Below are positions 15,699-24,715 of a stretch of 39,652 nucleotides of DNA, piece by piece. The translations under genes and the position numbers were made by a program. Origin of the DNA: Rhodovibrionaceae bacterium. GTDB taxonomy: Bacteria; Pseudomonadota; Alphaproteobacteria; Kiloniellales; DSM-21159. The stretch spans positions 1 to 39,652 of the forward strand of contig JANQPZ010000212.1 of NCBI GenBank assembly GCA_028285215.1, in the 5' to 3' direction. The notes beneath the pieces are model-generated. The model was not told the DNA's origin, made no database searches, and saw only the letters and a program-made list of their open reading frames with translations. Within the stretch, counting starts at the first letter, position 1, and each line of letters begins with the position of its first letter.

Positions 15699-18242
15699 AT
15701 GCGCGAACGTCGCATCACGGCCGTGCTGGGCCCGACGAACACGGGAAAAACCCACCTCGCAATCGAGCGGATGCTGGGTTACGGCAGCGGGATCATGGGC
15801 TTTCCCCTGCGTCTGCTGGCGCGGGAGAACTACGACCGGGTCGTCCGTCTGAAGGGCGCCGGCCAGGTGGCCTTGATCACCGGCGAGGAGAAGATCCTGC
15901 CGCCGGGTGCGCGTTATTTTCTCTGCACCGTCGAATCGATGCCGCTGGATCGCGATGTCGCCTTTCTGGCCGTCGACGAGATCCAGCTCGCCGCCGACCC
16001 GGAGCGCGGCCACGTCTTCACCGAGCGTCTCCTGCGCGCCCGCGGCCAGGACGAAACCATGTTCCTGGGGGCCGACACCGCAGGCCCGCTGATCCGCCGT
16101 TTGGTTCCCGACGCCGAAATCGTCTCCCGACCGCGGATGTCCACCTTGAGCTACGTCGGCCCGAAAAAGATCGGCCGCCTGCCGCCGCGTTCGGCGGTGG
16201 TTGCCTTCTCGGCCGCGGAGGTCTACGCCACCGCCGAACTGATGCGGCGACAGCGCGGCGGTACGGCTGTGGTGCTGGGGGCGCTCAGTCCGCGCACGCG
16301 CAACGCCCAGGTTGGCTTGTTCGAGGCCGGCGAGGTCGACTACCTGGTTGCGACGGATGCCATCGGCATGGGCCTTAATCTCGGCCTCGATCACGTCTGC
16401 TTCGCCCGGCTTCGGAAGTTCGACGGTCGCCAGTCCCGACGACTGGCCGCTCAGGAAGTGGCCCAGATCGCCGGACGCGCCGGACGCCATATGACCGACG
16501 GAAGTTTCGGTACCACGACAGAGTTGGGCGGCATGGACCAGGAGCTGGTCGAGGCTGTCGAGGCCCACAGCTTCGACCCGCTGACGGCCCTGACCTGGCG
16601 CAACAGCGATCTCGACTTCTCCAGTCCCAAGGCACTGCAACAGGCACTGGATCGCCACCCGCCGCGTCCCGAGTTGATCCGCGTGCGCAACGCCGAAGAT
16701 CAACAGGCCCTTGCTACGCTGAGTCGCGAGGGCGGCCCGGCGGCATTGGCCGATCGACCGGACCGCGTGCGGTTGCTTTGGGAGGTCTGCCAGATCCCCG
16801 ACTTCAGAAAGACGCTGACCGACTCCCATGTGCGCCTGCTGGACCAGATCTATCGCCATCTGGTGGAGCGCGACGGCCGGTTGCCCGACGATTTCGTGGC
16901 GAACCAAGTTGCCAAGCTGGATCGCGACGAAGGCGATATCGACGCTCTGGTGGCGCGAATCGCCCATATCCGGACCTGGACCTTCGTCACCCATCGGGCC
17001 GACTGGCTGGAGGACGCTACCCATTGGCAGGAGCGCGCCCGGCGCATCGAGGACAAGCTGTCCGACGCACTGCACGAGCGCCTGACCCAGCGCTTCGTGG
17101 ACAAGCGCACGGCCGCGCTCGTCAAGCGACTGGGCCGCGGCGACAAGCTGCTGGCTGCGGTGAAACCGAACGGCGAAGTGGTCGTGGAGGGCGAGCACGT
17201 CGGCCAGATCGAGGGTTTCCGCTTCCGGCCGGACACCAGCGCCGAGAAACAGGATCGGCGGGCCCTGCTGTCCGCTGCACGGCGCGCCTTGGCCGAGGAG
17301 ATCCCGCTGCGTGTCCGCCGTATCGAGACGGACGACGACGGCAGTTTCCGCCTGACGCCCGACGGCCGGCTGCTCTGGCGCGAGGCGCCCTTGGCGCGGC
17401 TAGCAGCCGGAGAGTCGGTTCTAGCGCCTCAGGTCGAGATCGAACGCAGCGAGTTTCTGGACGGGCCGGCACGCGAAAGGCTGCGGCTGCGGCTGACAGC
17501 CTGGTTGGGCCGGCATCTGCGCAACCGGCTGACGCCGCTCTTCGCGCTGGAGGAAGCTCCGCTTTCGGGCGCAGCCCGCGGTCTCGCCTTTCAGTTGGCG
17601 GAAGATCTCGGCTGCCTGGCGCGCCCTGCGGTCGCCGATCAGCTTGCCGCACTGACCAAGGCGAACCGCAAGACCTTGACCGAACTGGGCGTGCGCTTCG
17701 GTGCCCAGTCGGTCTTCGTACCGGCCTTGCTCAATCCACGCAGGCGAGAGCTCTGCGCTCTCCTGCGGGGCCTGCGTGCAGGCGGCACCCGGCTGCCCTG
17801 CCCGGAGGGCAACCCCGTCGCCTTCGCACCGGCAGGCAACCTGAATCACGCCGATCTGCACGCGCTCGGCTACCGGCGCTTCGAGAATGCGGCTGGATGC
17901 CTGGCCCTGCGCGTCGACGCGCTGGAGCGGCTTGCCTATGCCGCCTTGAAGCGCGGGCGCACGGGCCCCTTTTCACCCGATGCCGAGCTGATCCGTCTGG
18001 TCGGGGGTGAAGGCGACCGCCTTGCCGTGGTCCTGCCGGCGCTCGGCTACTGGACCGTCGACTCGGAAGCAGGCCGGAGCTTCCACAACCGCCCCCCGAA
18101 AGGCGGGAAAAGATCGACCAGACCCCCAAAGAAAAACCGGAGGCAACCGTCCAAGCGCGGCCCGATCTCGGCGCAGTCTCGTCCCGAGGAGTCCCCCTTC
18201 GCCGCTCTGGCCGTTCTGAAGGCCGGGAAGTCAGCAGGCTGA
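15699..18242 (+). CDS. Suv3-like superfamily 2 RNA helicase
   Basis: An 847-residue protein related to mitochondrial SUPV3L1/Suv3. The helicase core is at the N-terminus: Walker A GPTNTGKT at residues about 11-18, Walker B-type AVDEIQLA, GADTAG, the second RecA-like domain with VLGALSPRTR, DAIGMGLN and motif VI QIAGRAGRH. A long C-terminal region of unassigned helical domains follows, and a Lys/Arg/Pro-rich tail (PPKGGKRSTRPPKKNRR) suggests RNA binding. Suv3 works in RNA turnover with PNPase in mitochondria. The bacterial role is less clear. TTG 15687 is an alternative start. The TGA stop overlaps the ATG of the S4 gene by one base, a coupling typical of alphaproteobacteria. Confidence 0.9.
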   Translation: MRERRITAVLGPTNTGKTHLAIERMLGYGSGIMGFPLRLLARENYDRVVRLKGAGQVALITGEEKILPPGARYFLCTVESMPLDRDVAFLAVDEIQLAADPERGHVFTERLLRARGQDETMFLGADTAGPLIRRLVPDAEIVSRPRMSTLSYVGPKKIGRLPPRSAVVAFSAAEVYATAELMRRQRGGTAVVLGALSPRTRNAQVGLFEAGEVDYLVATDAIGMGLNLGLDHVCFARLRKFDGRQSRRLAAQEVAQIAGRAGRHMTDGSFGTTTELGGMDQELVEAVEAHSFDPLTALTWRNSDLDFSSPKALQQALDRHPPRPELIRVRNAEDQQALATLSREGGPAALADRPDRVRLLWEVCQIPDFRKTLTDSHVRLLDQIYRHLVERDGRLPDDFVANQVAKLDRDEGDIDALVARIAHIRTWTFVTHRADWLEDATHWQERARRIEDKLSDALHERLTQRFVDKRTAALVKRLGRGDKLLAAVKPNGEVVVEGEHVGQIEGFRFRPDTSAEKQDRRALLSAARRALAEEIPLRVRRIETDDDGSFRLTPDGRLLWREAPLARLAAGESVLAPQVEIERSEFLDGPARERLRLRLTAWLGRHLRNRLTPLFALEEAPLSGAARGLAFQLAEDLGCLARPAVADQLAALTKANRKTLTELGVRFGAQSVFVPALLNPRRRELCALLRGLRAGGTRLPCPEGNPVAFAPAGNLNHADLHALGYRRFENAAGCLALRVDALERLAYAALKRGRTGPFSPDAELIRLVGGEGDRLAVVLPALGYWTVDSEAGRSFHNRPPKGGKRSTRPPKKNRRQPSKRGPISAQSRPEESPFAALAVLKAGKSAG

Positions 18243-18676
18243 TGGCGAAGGCACTTGACCAGAAGGGGCCGATCAAGGCCGACGGCGGCGGGGTAGAAAC
18301 CCTGCGACTGGACAAATGGCTGTTCTTCGCACGCTTCTTCAAATCGCGCGCGCTGGCGGCTCAACTTTGCGAGTCGGGAAAGCTGCGCCTGTCCGGAACA
18401 GCGGTCGACAAGGCACATGCCAAGCTGCGCGTCGGCGACGTGCTGACCTTTCCCCGCGGCGACCATGTGCGGGTTATCAAGGTTCTGGCACTCGCCAGCC
18501 GCCGCGGGCCCGCGCCCGAAGCGCAGGCTCTCTACGAGGATCTCGATCCGCCGGCTGAACAGCCGGCTCTGCCCCGAACCACACGGCAGACCGCGCTACA
18601 TCCCTCGGCCGCGGGCCGGCCCAGCAAACGGGACCGCCGGCAGCTCTTGCACTTCAAGGCCGGGACAGGGTCGTAG
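18242..18676 (+). CDS. S4-domain RNA-binding protein (Hsp15-like)
   Basis: A 144-residue protein with an S4 fold at residues about 20-80: LRLDKWLFFARFFKSRALAAQLCESGKLRLSG then KLRVGDVLTF. This resembles Hsp15 (HslR), which binds dissociated 50S subunits carrying stalled nascent chains. The C-terminal third is basic and Pro-rich (RPSKRDRRQL). The start overlaps the helicase stop (TGATG), so translation is coupled and a shared role in RNA or ribosome metabolism is likely. In many relatives this pair is followed by fdxA and carD; here the convergent def gene follows after 10 nt, so that part of the synteny is absent. Confidence 0.9.
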   Translation: MAKALDQKGPIKADGGGVETLRLDKWLFFARFFKSRALAAQLCESGKLRLSGTAVDKAHAKLRVGDVLTFPRGDHVRVIKVLALASRRGPAPEAQALYEDLDPPAEQPALPRTTRQTALHPSAAGRPSKRDRRQLLHFKAGTGS

Positions 18677-18686
18677 AGACTAGGAG

Positions 18687-19223
18687 TCAGCTCGCTGCCG
18701 AGTAAGCGGGCAGAGCCTGCTGTTTCTTTGCCTTCAGCAGCTTGCGCAGGATCATGTTGCGCTTCAGCGCCGACATGTGGTCGACGAAGAGAATGCCGTC
18801 CAGGTGGTCGATTTCGTGCTGGATGCAGGTGGCCAGGATACCGTCTGCCTCAAGCTCGCGGATTTCGTTCTGCCGATCCAGGTAACGCACGCGAATGTTG
18901 GCCGGCCGCATCACCTCTCCGTAGTGATCCGGCAGCGAGAGACAGCCTTCCTCGTAGCCCGCGTCTTCGTCGGAGACCCACAGGATCTCCGGGTTGGCCA
19001 ACTGGTAGGGCGCAGGCGGTTCGCCGTCCCGGGCAACGTCCACGACGATCAGCCGCTTGAGCACGCCGACCTGCGGGGCGGCCAGACCGATGCCCGGCGC
19101 GGCATACATCGTCTCCAGCATATCGTCCATCAGCCGCCGGACCTCGTCGTCGACACGCTCGACAGGGGTCGCCTTCTGCTTCAAACGCGGATCGGGGGCG
19201 GTCAATATCGGCAGCTTAGCCAT
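18687..19223 (-). CDS. def: Peptide deformylase
   Basis: A 178-residue metalloenzyme that removes formyl from the N-terminal Met of nascent proteins. The three family motifs are GIGLAAPQVG (residues 44-53), EGCLSLP with the metal ligand Cys 94, and QHEIDHLDG with His 136, Glu 137 and His 140. ATG 19223 is chosen because it gives the standard MAKLPILTAPDPRLK N-terminus; longer in-frame starts add 29 non-conserved residues. def often precedes fmt, but here its downstream neighbour is the convergent S4 gene, so it is a single-gene unit. Confidence 0.96.
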   Translation of the reverse strand: MAKLPILTAPDPRLKQKATPVERVDDEVRRLMDDMLETMYAAPGIGLAAPQVGVLKRLIVVDVARDGEPPAPYQLANPEILWVSDEDAGYEEGCLSLPDHYGEVMRPANIRVRYLDRQNEIRELEADGILATCIQHEIDHLDGILFVDHMSALKRNMILRKLLKAKKQQALPAYSAAS

Positions 19224-19281
19224 TGGTCCTAGCGTCCAGTAAGGTCGTGGGTCGATGCGTAGATTGAAATCATTCCAACAA

Positions 19282-19310
19282 GAGCTATGCGGAGTACGGC
19301 ATTGCGTCAA
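19282..19310 (-). promoter_or_regulatory. Candidate sigma-70-type promoter for def
   Basis: On the minus strand TTGACG (19310-19305) and TAGCTC (19287-19282) are 17 nt apart, giving a 5' leader of about 50 nt to the def ATG. The -35 is good and the -10 weak. Found by eye in the divergent def/rmuC spacer. Confidence 0.4.
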
Positions 19311-19373
19311 GACGGGCGACTCGAAGCAGCCGTGCTAGCTTTGCCCCCTGTGCTGCGACGCTAGGAGCGAGCC

Positions 19374-20519
19374 GTGCCCGTCAGTCCCGAACTCCTGCTT
19401 TCAGGTCTCGCCCTGCTGTTGGTCCTGGCGTTGGCCGTCGCGCTGCTGCGGCGCCCAAGGGATGACAGTGGAACAGAGACTAGGCAGCAGACCGAACTGA
19501 CCTTGCTGCAAGAGCGCCTGAAGATAATGACTGAAAGTCAGGCCGCCAGTCAGACGCAGATCGCGGACGCCCTGCGCAACCAGGAGCGCCAGCTTGCCGA
19601 AGCCATGGACAAGCGGCTCGGCAACTTCACGCAGCGGGTGAGCGACCGACTGAACGAGCAAGCACAGAGCCAGTCGACGACCATGACCGATCTGCGTGAG
19701 CGGCTGGCCGTGATCGACCGGGCGCAAAAGAATATCACCGAGCTCTCGACCCAAGTGGTGGGGTTGCAGGATATCCTCTCCAACAAGCAAGCGCGGGGTG
19801 CCTTCGGTGAGGTGCAACTGAAGGATCTGGTGGAATCCGCTCTGCCGCCCTCGGCCTACGGGTTCCAAGCCACTCTTTCCAACGGCCGGCGTGCCGATTG
19901 CCTGATCGAGCTCCCGAATCCGCCGGGACCGATCGCAGTCGATGCGAAGTTCCCGCTGGAGAGCTATCAGGCGCTGCGTCAAGCGGAGGATGACGCGACC
20001 AGGCTGACGGCCCAGCGCGCCTTTGCAGCCGACCTGCGCAAACACGTGCGGGACATCGCCGAGCGCTACATTCTCCCCGGCGAAACGGCGGAATCCGCCC
20101 TGCTGTTCCTGCCCAGCGAGGCGGTTTACGCCGAACTGCACGCCAACTTCCCCAACGTGGTGGAAGAGAGCTATCGGGCGCGAGTCTGGATCGTCTCCCC
20201 AACCACGATGATGGCGACACTCAACACCGTGCGCGCCGTCCTGCGCGACGTGCGCATGCGCGAACAGGCCGGCGTGATCCAGACGGAAGTGCAGACCATG
20301 CTGGAGGATGTGGCCCGCCTGGATCAACGGGTCGGCAAGCTGGAGAACCACTTCGACCAAGCCAGCCGGGACATCCGCGATATCCGCATCTCCACCGACA
20401 AGGTCACCAAGCGCGGCGAGCGCATCAAGGACCTGGAACTGGAGGAGGATGCCGATGGCGGTGCAGGTCAGATCGCCGGCCCTGCTGCGGCGCCCGCCCG
20501 CCCGCGTTTGGTCGAGTAG
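19374..20519 (+). CDS. rmuC: DNA recombination protein RmuC
   Basis: A 381-residue protein. The N-terminal hydrophobic helix (LLLSGLALLLVLALAVALL) is followed by an extended coiled coil (residues about 40-120, Gln/Arg/Leu-rich) and the RmuC nuclease-like core: GAFGEVQLKDLVESALPP, NGRRADCLIELP, IAVDAKFPLESYQAL, LLFLPSEAVYAELHANFP and VSPTTMMATLNTV. The D-K pattern in VDAKFP matches the restriction-endonuclease-like fold. RmuC limits inversions at short repeats and has been linked to phage restriction. GTG 19374 is the start, preceded by TAGGAGCGAGCC, a good ribosome site. It is divergent from def. Confidence 0.93.
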   Translation: MPVSPELLLSGLALLLVLALAVALLRRPRDDSGTETRQQTELTLLQERLKIMTESQAASQTQIADALRNQERQLAEAMDKRLGNFTQRVSDRLNEQAQSQSTTMTDLRERLAVIDRAQKNITELSTQVVGLQDILSNKQARGAFGEVQLKDLVESALPPSAYGFQATLSNGRRADCLIELPNPPGPIAVDAKFPLESYQALRQAEDDATRLTAQRAFAADLRKHVRDIAERYILPGETAESALLFLPSEAVYAELHANFPNVVEESYRARVWIVSPTTMMATLNTVRAVLRDVRMREQAGVIQTEVQTMLEDVARLDQRVGKLENHFDQASRDIRDIRISTDKVTKRGERIKDLELEEDADGGAGQIAGPAAAPARPRLVE

Positions 20520-20551
20520 CCTTCGCGGGTCGATGGCGGATCCGGACCGCC

Positions 20552-20740
20552 TTAGCTTCGCGGCCAGGTCGTGTGGTGTGTGGATCGCTGACGACGGGGT
20601 GTTGGTGCGTGAGCCTGCCGCTGATGCTCGTCATGAACATGCAGATGCTCGTGCTTCAGGGTCTCGTGGCTGCGCTCCGGAATCACGGGGGCGTGGGAGA
20701 GCCATAGCGAAAGCGCCGCAAGGGCCGACAAGGCCGTCAC
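20552..20740 (-). CDS. Small His-rich membrane protein or decayed gene (uncertain)
   Basis: A GTG-started 62-residue frame. A hydrophobic segment (ALSALAALSLWL) is followed by a histidine-rich cluster (HETLKHEHLHVHDEH) and a basic tail. The frame is continuous with creD: beyond the creD TGA, the same phase runs through GGFALLAAV into this peptide, so readthrough would fuse it to CreD. His-rich tails of this HEHxHVHDEH kind resemble metal-binding C-termini I associate with some alphaproteobacterial transporters. It begins beside a CTAGAGCAGGATCG element. It may be a small metal-binding membrane peptide, a gene remnant or noncoding. Confidence 0.3.
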   Translation of the reverse strand: MTALSALAALSLWLSHAPVIPERSHETLKHEHLHVHDEHQRQAHAPTPRRQRSTHHTTWPRS

Positions 20741-20780
20741 CGCAGCAAGCAGCGCGAAACCGCCTCTATGCAGAAACAGG

Positions 20781-20794
20781 CGATCCTGCTCTAG
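20781..20794 (-). repeat. CTAGAGCAGG-type element after creD
   Basis: CTAGAGCAGGATCG read on the minus strand, 9 nt beyond the creD stop. It matches the elements at 29401, 32648 and 35557. Confidence 0.7.
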
Positions 20795-20803
20795 CGGCTG
20801 CCC

Positions 20804-22222
20804 TCACCCCCCAGCAGGTACATCGCTGCTGCGCCTCTCCTCGGCGTTCGGGTCCGTCTTCATTCCCTGCGCGATCGCATACCAGTCGATCCGGCGCGTG
20901 ACGGCCATGACCGCCGTGAGCGCGACGAAAAGCGCGAGACCGCCAACCAGCAAAGCCAGGTCTTCCAGACCGATCAGCAGATAGAGGCCGGCATAGAGCG
21001 CCGCGACCAAGAGCCCGAGACCGGCCGCACGCTTGAGGCTGTCAAGTGCACCGGCCGTGTAGAAGACGAGTTGCGCCACGACGGCACCGGCGGCGATCGC
21101 GTACGCCAGGGCAAAGGCCATCTGCTCGGCCAACGCCAGGAGCAGCAGATAAAACAGCGCCAGGGCGCAGCCGACCAGACCGTACTGGAAGATGTGGAGA
21201 CGCCGGCGGCTGATCAGCTCGTAGAGAAACAGCAGCGTGAAGGTGAAAAGAATGAACAACAAGCCGTACTTGGTCGTCCGTTCGCTCTGCTGATACGCGC
21301 CGGCGGGCTGGTAGAGTTCAACCCCGAAGGCCGAAGCTCTAAGGTCCTCCATCCGCACACCGCCCGCTTCGCCGAGACGCCAGATCTGCGGGTAACTGCG
21401 CCCGAAGTGCGATGTCGACCAGCGCGCAGTGAAACCTTCGTCCGAGACCTCCCGTTCGAGCGGCAGAAAGGCCCCATAGAAGCTTGGGTGCGGCCAGGTC
21501 GAGGCGATCGTCGCCGAAGTCGTTCGGCCGAGCGGCAAGACGTCGAGATGGCTGCTGCCGTTGAGTGTCAAAGAGGTTGCGAAGGTCAGCGGGCGGCCGA
21601 AGTCGTCTGGACCCAGGTTCAGCTCCGCCTGGAGGCCGCCTGCTGTGAGGGCCGCCAGAGCCGATGGCAAGCCGGGTTCCGCGGCAAGACCCCGCTCGTC
21701 CCAGACGATCTCGGGCGCTTCGGTCAGGCGGCGCTGATCCTCCAGACCCAGCAGCAGTCGCGCGCGTGTCCAGTCCGGCTGCACGCCCTTCAGGGCGAGG
21801 TCGGGACGACCCGGGAGAGAGAAATGACCGGTCAGCTTCAGGTTCAGGCGATAGACGACAGCCTCGAAGGGTCCGCGGCTGCGCCGCTCGGGTTCCAGCG
21901 CCGCTTCCACATGATAGACATCGGGAAGCAGGACGAGCTGCTCCTCAAGGCGTGTTCGGCGGCCCTGTTCGTCCACCTGAACCCGCGATGCGGGCACGAG
22001 CAGCAGCGGCCCGGCGAGGGTTTGGGGCCGCCCCCAGAGGTCGCCGATCTCTCGCACGACCTGCCGCAGACGGTCTTCGCGTTCCCCGACCAGATCCTGC
22101 ACCAGAGCCAAGGGGATCAGCAGAGCGAGCGCCAAACCCGCAATCAGCAGGATCTTGACGATCGGATTGAACGCCAGCTCCGCTGCAGGGGATCCGTTCT
22201 GCGACAGCCGTTTCCAGGGCAT
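20804..22222 (-). CDS. creD: CreD-family inner-membrane protein
   Basis: A 472-residue protein of the CreD family. An N-terminal helix (IVKILLIAGLALALLIPLALVQ) leads into the family motif region LVGEREDRLRQVVREIGDLWG and GPLLLVPAS. A large periplasmic beta-rich domain follows, then about five C-terminal helices (YGLLFILFTFTLLFLYELIS, QYGLVGCALALFYLLLLALAE and others). In E. coli, CreD is the main target of the CreBC two-component system and is linked to envelope integrity and colicin/beta-lactam responses. No creBC genes are in the window. The Shine-Dalgarno AAAGGAG, 7 nt before ATG, lies inside a hairpin (see that entry). Confidence 0.92.
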   Translation of the reverse strand: MPWKRLSQNGSPAAELAFNPIVKILLIAGLALALLIPLALVQDLVGEREDRLRQVVREIGDLWGRPQTLAGPLLLVPASRVQVDEQGRRTRLEEQLVLLPDVYHVEAALEPERRSRGPFEAVVYRLNLKLTGHFSLPGRPDLALKGVQPDWTRARLLLGLEDQRRLTEAPEIVWDERGLAAEPGLPSALAALTAGGLQAELNLGPDDFGRPLTFATSLTLNGSSHLDVLPLGRTTSATIASTWPHPSFYGAFLPLEREVSDEGFTARWSTSHFGRSYPQIWRLGEAGGVRMEDLRASAFGVELYQPAGAYQQSERTTKYGLLFILFTFTLLFLYELISRRRLHIFQYGLVGCALALFYLLLLALAEQMAFALAYAIAAGAVVAQLVFYTAGALDSLKRAAGLGLLVAALYAGLYLLIGLEDLALLVGGLALFVALTAVMAVTRRIDWYAIAQGMKTDPNAEERRSSDVPAGG

Positions 22223-22228
22223 ACCCCT

Positions 22229-22251
22229 GCTCCTTTCAGCCTGAAAAGAGC
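22229..22251 (-). promoter_or_regulatory. Hairpin enclosing the creD Shine-Dalgarno
   Basis: In the creD leader GCUCUUUUCA (22251-22242) pairs with UGAAAGGAGC (22238-22229) across a GGC loop: 10 bp with one G-U wobble. The Shine-Dalgarno AAAGGAG lies wholly in the 3' arm, 7 nt from the AUG. This would mask ribosome binding unless melted or opened by a ligand, protein or antisense RNA. Confidence 0.6.
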
Positions 22252-22358
22252 GGCAGTCTCCCTTGCGCGTCGGGCAGGTGCGGGGAACAGAAACGGCGAT
22301 TGCGAGATCAATGAAGGCGCCGGAGAGGCCGCCAGCGCGTAAACGGCAAGGTTGGCAA

Positions 22359-23792
22359 TCAGTTCTGGACGCGCGCGCGGTAGGTCAGCGTCGCCGTGCC
22401 GTTGGCCGGAACGGTCACCGTCCAGGTCAGACGCTCGGCCGTGGTTTGTTCGTGCGGCAGGCTTTCCTCCAGGATCTCGGTGCCGCGGGGGAAGCGTCCG
22501 ATCACCTCGACCTCCAGCGGTTCGGACTTGGCGTTGGTAACCTGGATCTCCTGACCGGCCTCGAAGGCCCGATCGCCCAGACGCTCGAAGTCGGTTCGCC
22601 GGGCCTCGGCCGTCACGTCGAAGGCGCGGCCGAGCGAGAGCTCGACTTCGCCGCCCACAGGCGTGTGGCCGATGTCGGCCTCGCCGGAAAAGACCGGCTG
22701 GCCTTCGCCTTCGTCCAGGGCCTCGTAGACGCGGATGCTGCCGGCCGGCAGGGGCTTGCCCTGATCGCGTTCGGGATTGTCGAAAACCAGCTCGAGAGTC
22801 GCCTGCACCGGACCAACCTGATCGGGGCCGCCCAGGCCGGCCAGACCGTCGAAGCTGTAGCGCCGCTCGGCGGCGATGCCGGAGATCTGGAACAGCGCCA
22901 CCTGCTTGCGCTCCCCCGGCTCCAGCGTGATCTCCAGGCCGGTATCGTAGAGGTAGCGGTCGCCGACCTCGATCGGTGCCGGCGCCATGGCGACGTCCAT
23001 CGCCATCATGGATTCGGCCTGGCCGCGCGCCATCATCGGCGGGGCGGCGCTCTTGCGAGACACTTCGCCCGCGACCAGCCGGAGGTCGGAGAAGGCGAAG
23101 CGGGTCTGCAGGTCGTTGTCGAGCGTGACATGCGCGGTCAGATCGACCGTGCCGTCCGGCGCCAAGTCGGCGACGTAGTCGGCGTGCCAGCTCAAACCTT
23201 CCGTAAGATAGCCGAGGGTGAGCTCGGTCGGTCGCGCTTCGGTGCTATCCAGCGTGATCTCCAGGGCCGCTTCCGCGCGCAGTGCCTGGCCGTCCGGTTC
23301 GGGCAACGCGTCCAGGGCGATGCGCCCCGGTGGATTGATCTCCACGCGTCCGTCGATCTCCAGAACCGCTCCCCCGTTCAGGGACAGCAAGCGTGCCGGA
23401 CGCACGGTCTCCTCACCGGTCTGAGGATGAGCGGTGACATAGAGCACGCGCCGGCCGACCATGGCTTCGAGCAGACGGTCGGGACTGAGATCGGCGGGGC
23501 GAAAACTGCGTGCCACCAGGCCAACGCCCGCCTCGCTGCTGTAGACCCGCAAGCTTCCCAGGATCAGCCGTTCGCTCAGACCTTCGATCTGCAGATCGTT
23601 GCGACCGGCAACCAGCGGCGCCCAGCGACGGTCGTGCACGAGCGCCAGGCCGTTCTGGTAGACCGTCAGGGTCAGACCGCGTTGCGCCTCGGTCGAGAGC
23701 GTGCGCTCAACGGCGCCGGCAGGCGCCGCGAGCAGCAGAGAGACGGCCATCGCGGCAGTCCAGGGGCGGAGAGGCATAGCGGTGAGTCTCAT
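22359..23792 (-). CDS. Exported DUF4139 domain protein
   Basis: A 477-residue protein with a clear signal peptide (MPLRPWTAAMAVSLLLAAPAGA, cleavage before VERTL). The rest is beta-rich and matches the DUF4139 architecture: LTLTVYQNGLALVHDRR near the N-terminus, YLTEGLSWHADYVADL and ADLVLDN-type strands in the middle (VTLDNDLQTRFAFSDLRLVAGEV), and the C-terminal TNAKSEPLEVEVIGRFP with WTVTVPANGTATLTYRARV. A Met/Ala-rich insert (MMARGQAESMMAMDVAMAP) sits near residue 265. The family is periplasmic or surface-associated and of unknown function. It is upstream of creD on the same strand with a 136-nt gap, so cotranscription is possible. Confidence 0.85.
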   Translation of the reverse strand: MRLTAMPLRPWTAAMAVSLLLAAPAGAVERTLSTEAQRGLTLTVYQNGLALVHDRRWAPLVAGRNDLQIEGLSERLILGSLRVYSSEAGVGLVARSFRPADLSPDRLLEAMVGRRVLYVTAHPQTGEETVRPARLLSLNGGAVLEIDGRVEINPPGRIALDALPEPDGQALRAEAALEITLDSTEARPTELTLGYLTEGLSWHADYVADLAPDGTVDLTAHVTLDNDLQTRFAFSDLRLVAGEVSRKSAAPPMMARGQAESMMAMDVAMAPAPIEVGDRYLYDTGLEITLEPGERKQVALFQISGIAAERRYSFDGLAGLGGPDQVGPVQATLELVFDNPERDQGKPLPAGSIRVYEALDEGEGQPVFSGEADIGHTPVGGEVELSLGRAFDVTAEARRTDFERLGDRAFEAGQEIQVTNAKSEPLEVEVIGRFPRGTEILEESLPHEQTTAERLTWTVTVPANGTATLTYRARVQN

Positions 23793-23884
23793 GCTAGTCG
23801 TTTGATTTTTCGTTACCTTCGCGGTCCATTGCGGCGGGAGTTTGGCAAGGATGGACCGGAACTGCGGAGGTGCCGAAGCAAGCT

Positions 23885-24478
23885 TCAAGCGGGACGGCGC
23901 TGGCGGAATGCGGCGGACAACGTCCCGTCGTCGAGGTAGTCCAGCTCGCCGCCGACCGGCAATCCTTGAGCAAGGCGGGTGATCGAAACATTCAAGGGCT
24001 CCAACCTTTCCGCAATGTAGTGAGCGGTGGTCTGCCCATCGACCGTGGCGCCCAGGGCCAGGATCACCTCGCTCACCTCCGGCACCGCCGCCCGCTCTAG
24101 AAGGCGCGCAATGTTGAGCTGCTCCGGTCCGCGCCCATCGAGCGCCGAGAGCGTACCGCCGAGCACATGGTAGCGCCCGCGATAAACCCCGGCCCGCTCG
24201 ATGGCCCAGAGATCGCCGACCTCCTCGACCACGCAGAGAACGGCCGTTTCGCGCTCCGGATCGGCACAGACGCCGCAGGGATCCCGATCGTCCAGATTGC
24301 CGCAGATTGTACAGGGCCGGATCGCGTCGGCAGCGCGCAGCAAGGCCTCGCCCAGGGGACGCAGCAGGGACTCCCGCTTGACGATCAAGGCGAGCGCAGC
24401 GCGCCGCGCCGACCGCGGTCCCAAGCCTGGAAGTCGCGCCAGCAGTTGGATCATGCGCTCGATTTCGGAGGCTGGCAT
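23885..24478 (-). CDS. recR: Recombination mediator RecR
   Basis: A 197-residue protein that works with RecF and RecO to load RecA on SSB-coated gaps. The N-terminal helix-hairpin-helix includes [15 protein letters not shown]. The zinc finger has Cys 56, 59, 68 and 71 (CTICG and CGVC). The Toprim domain shows [18 protein letters not shown] then [20 protein letters not shown], ending in [17 protein letters not shown]. recR usually follows dnaX and ybaB (ebfC). Here the upstream neighbour is a divergent protease gene, so recR appears separated from those partners. Confidence 0.96.
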   Translation of the reverse strand: MPASEIERMIQLLARLPGLGPRSARRAALALIVKRESLLRPLGEALLRAADAIRPCTICGNLDDRDPCGVCADPERETAVLCVVEEVGDLWAIERAGVYRGRYHVLGGTLSALDGRGPEQLNIARLLERAAVPEVSEVILALGATVDGQTTAHYIAERLEPLNVSITRLAQGLPVGGELDYLDDGTLSAAFRQRRPA

Positions 24479-24715
24479 TGGCCCTCTCTTCGGACCTCAA
24501 GGTGGAGGCTCGACGCCCAAGTGGGCCGAGTCGCTTCGACTTACCCCGCCACGACCCGGCCGTCTATGCCCGGCGTTCCGGCGCGGGCGCCCCGGTCGAA
24601 TGACGGAAATTTAACCGGCCGCTGGGTTTCCTTCCGAGGCGACACAGACAATATGGCCAGTCGGAGAAGCCGAGCAGCGACCACCGGCCGCGCCGCACCT
24701 TCGAGAGGGACTTGC

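Noticed and set aside
22263-23939. 558-codon plus-strand frame
   Set aside because: Antisense to the DUF4139 gene, low-complexity Arg/Gln/Gly composition and no family features; the DUF4139 reading has a signal peptide and conserved strands.
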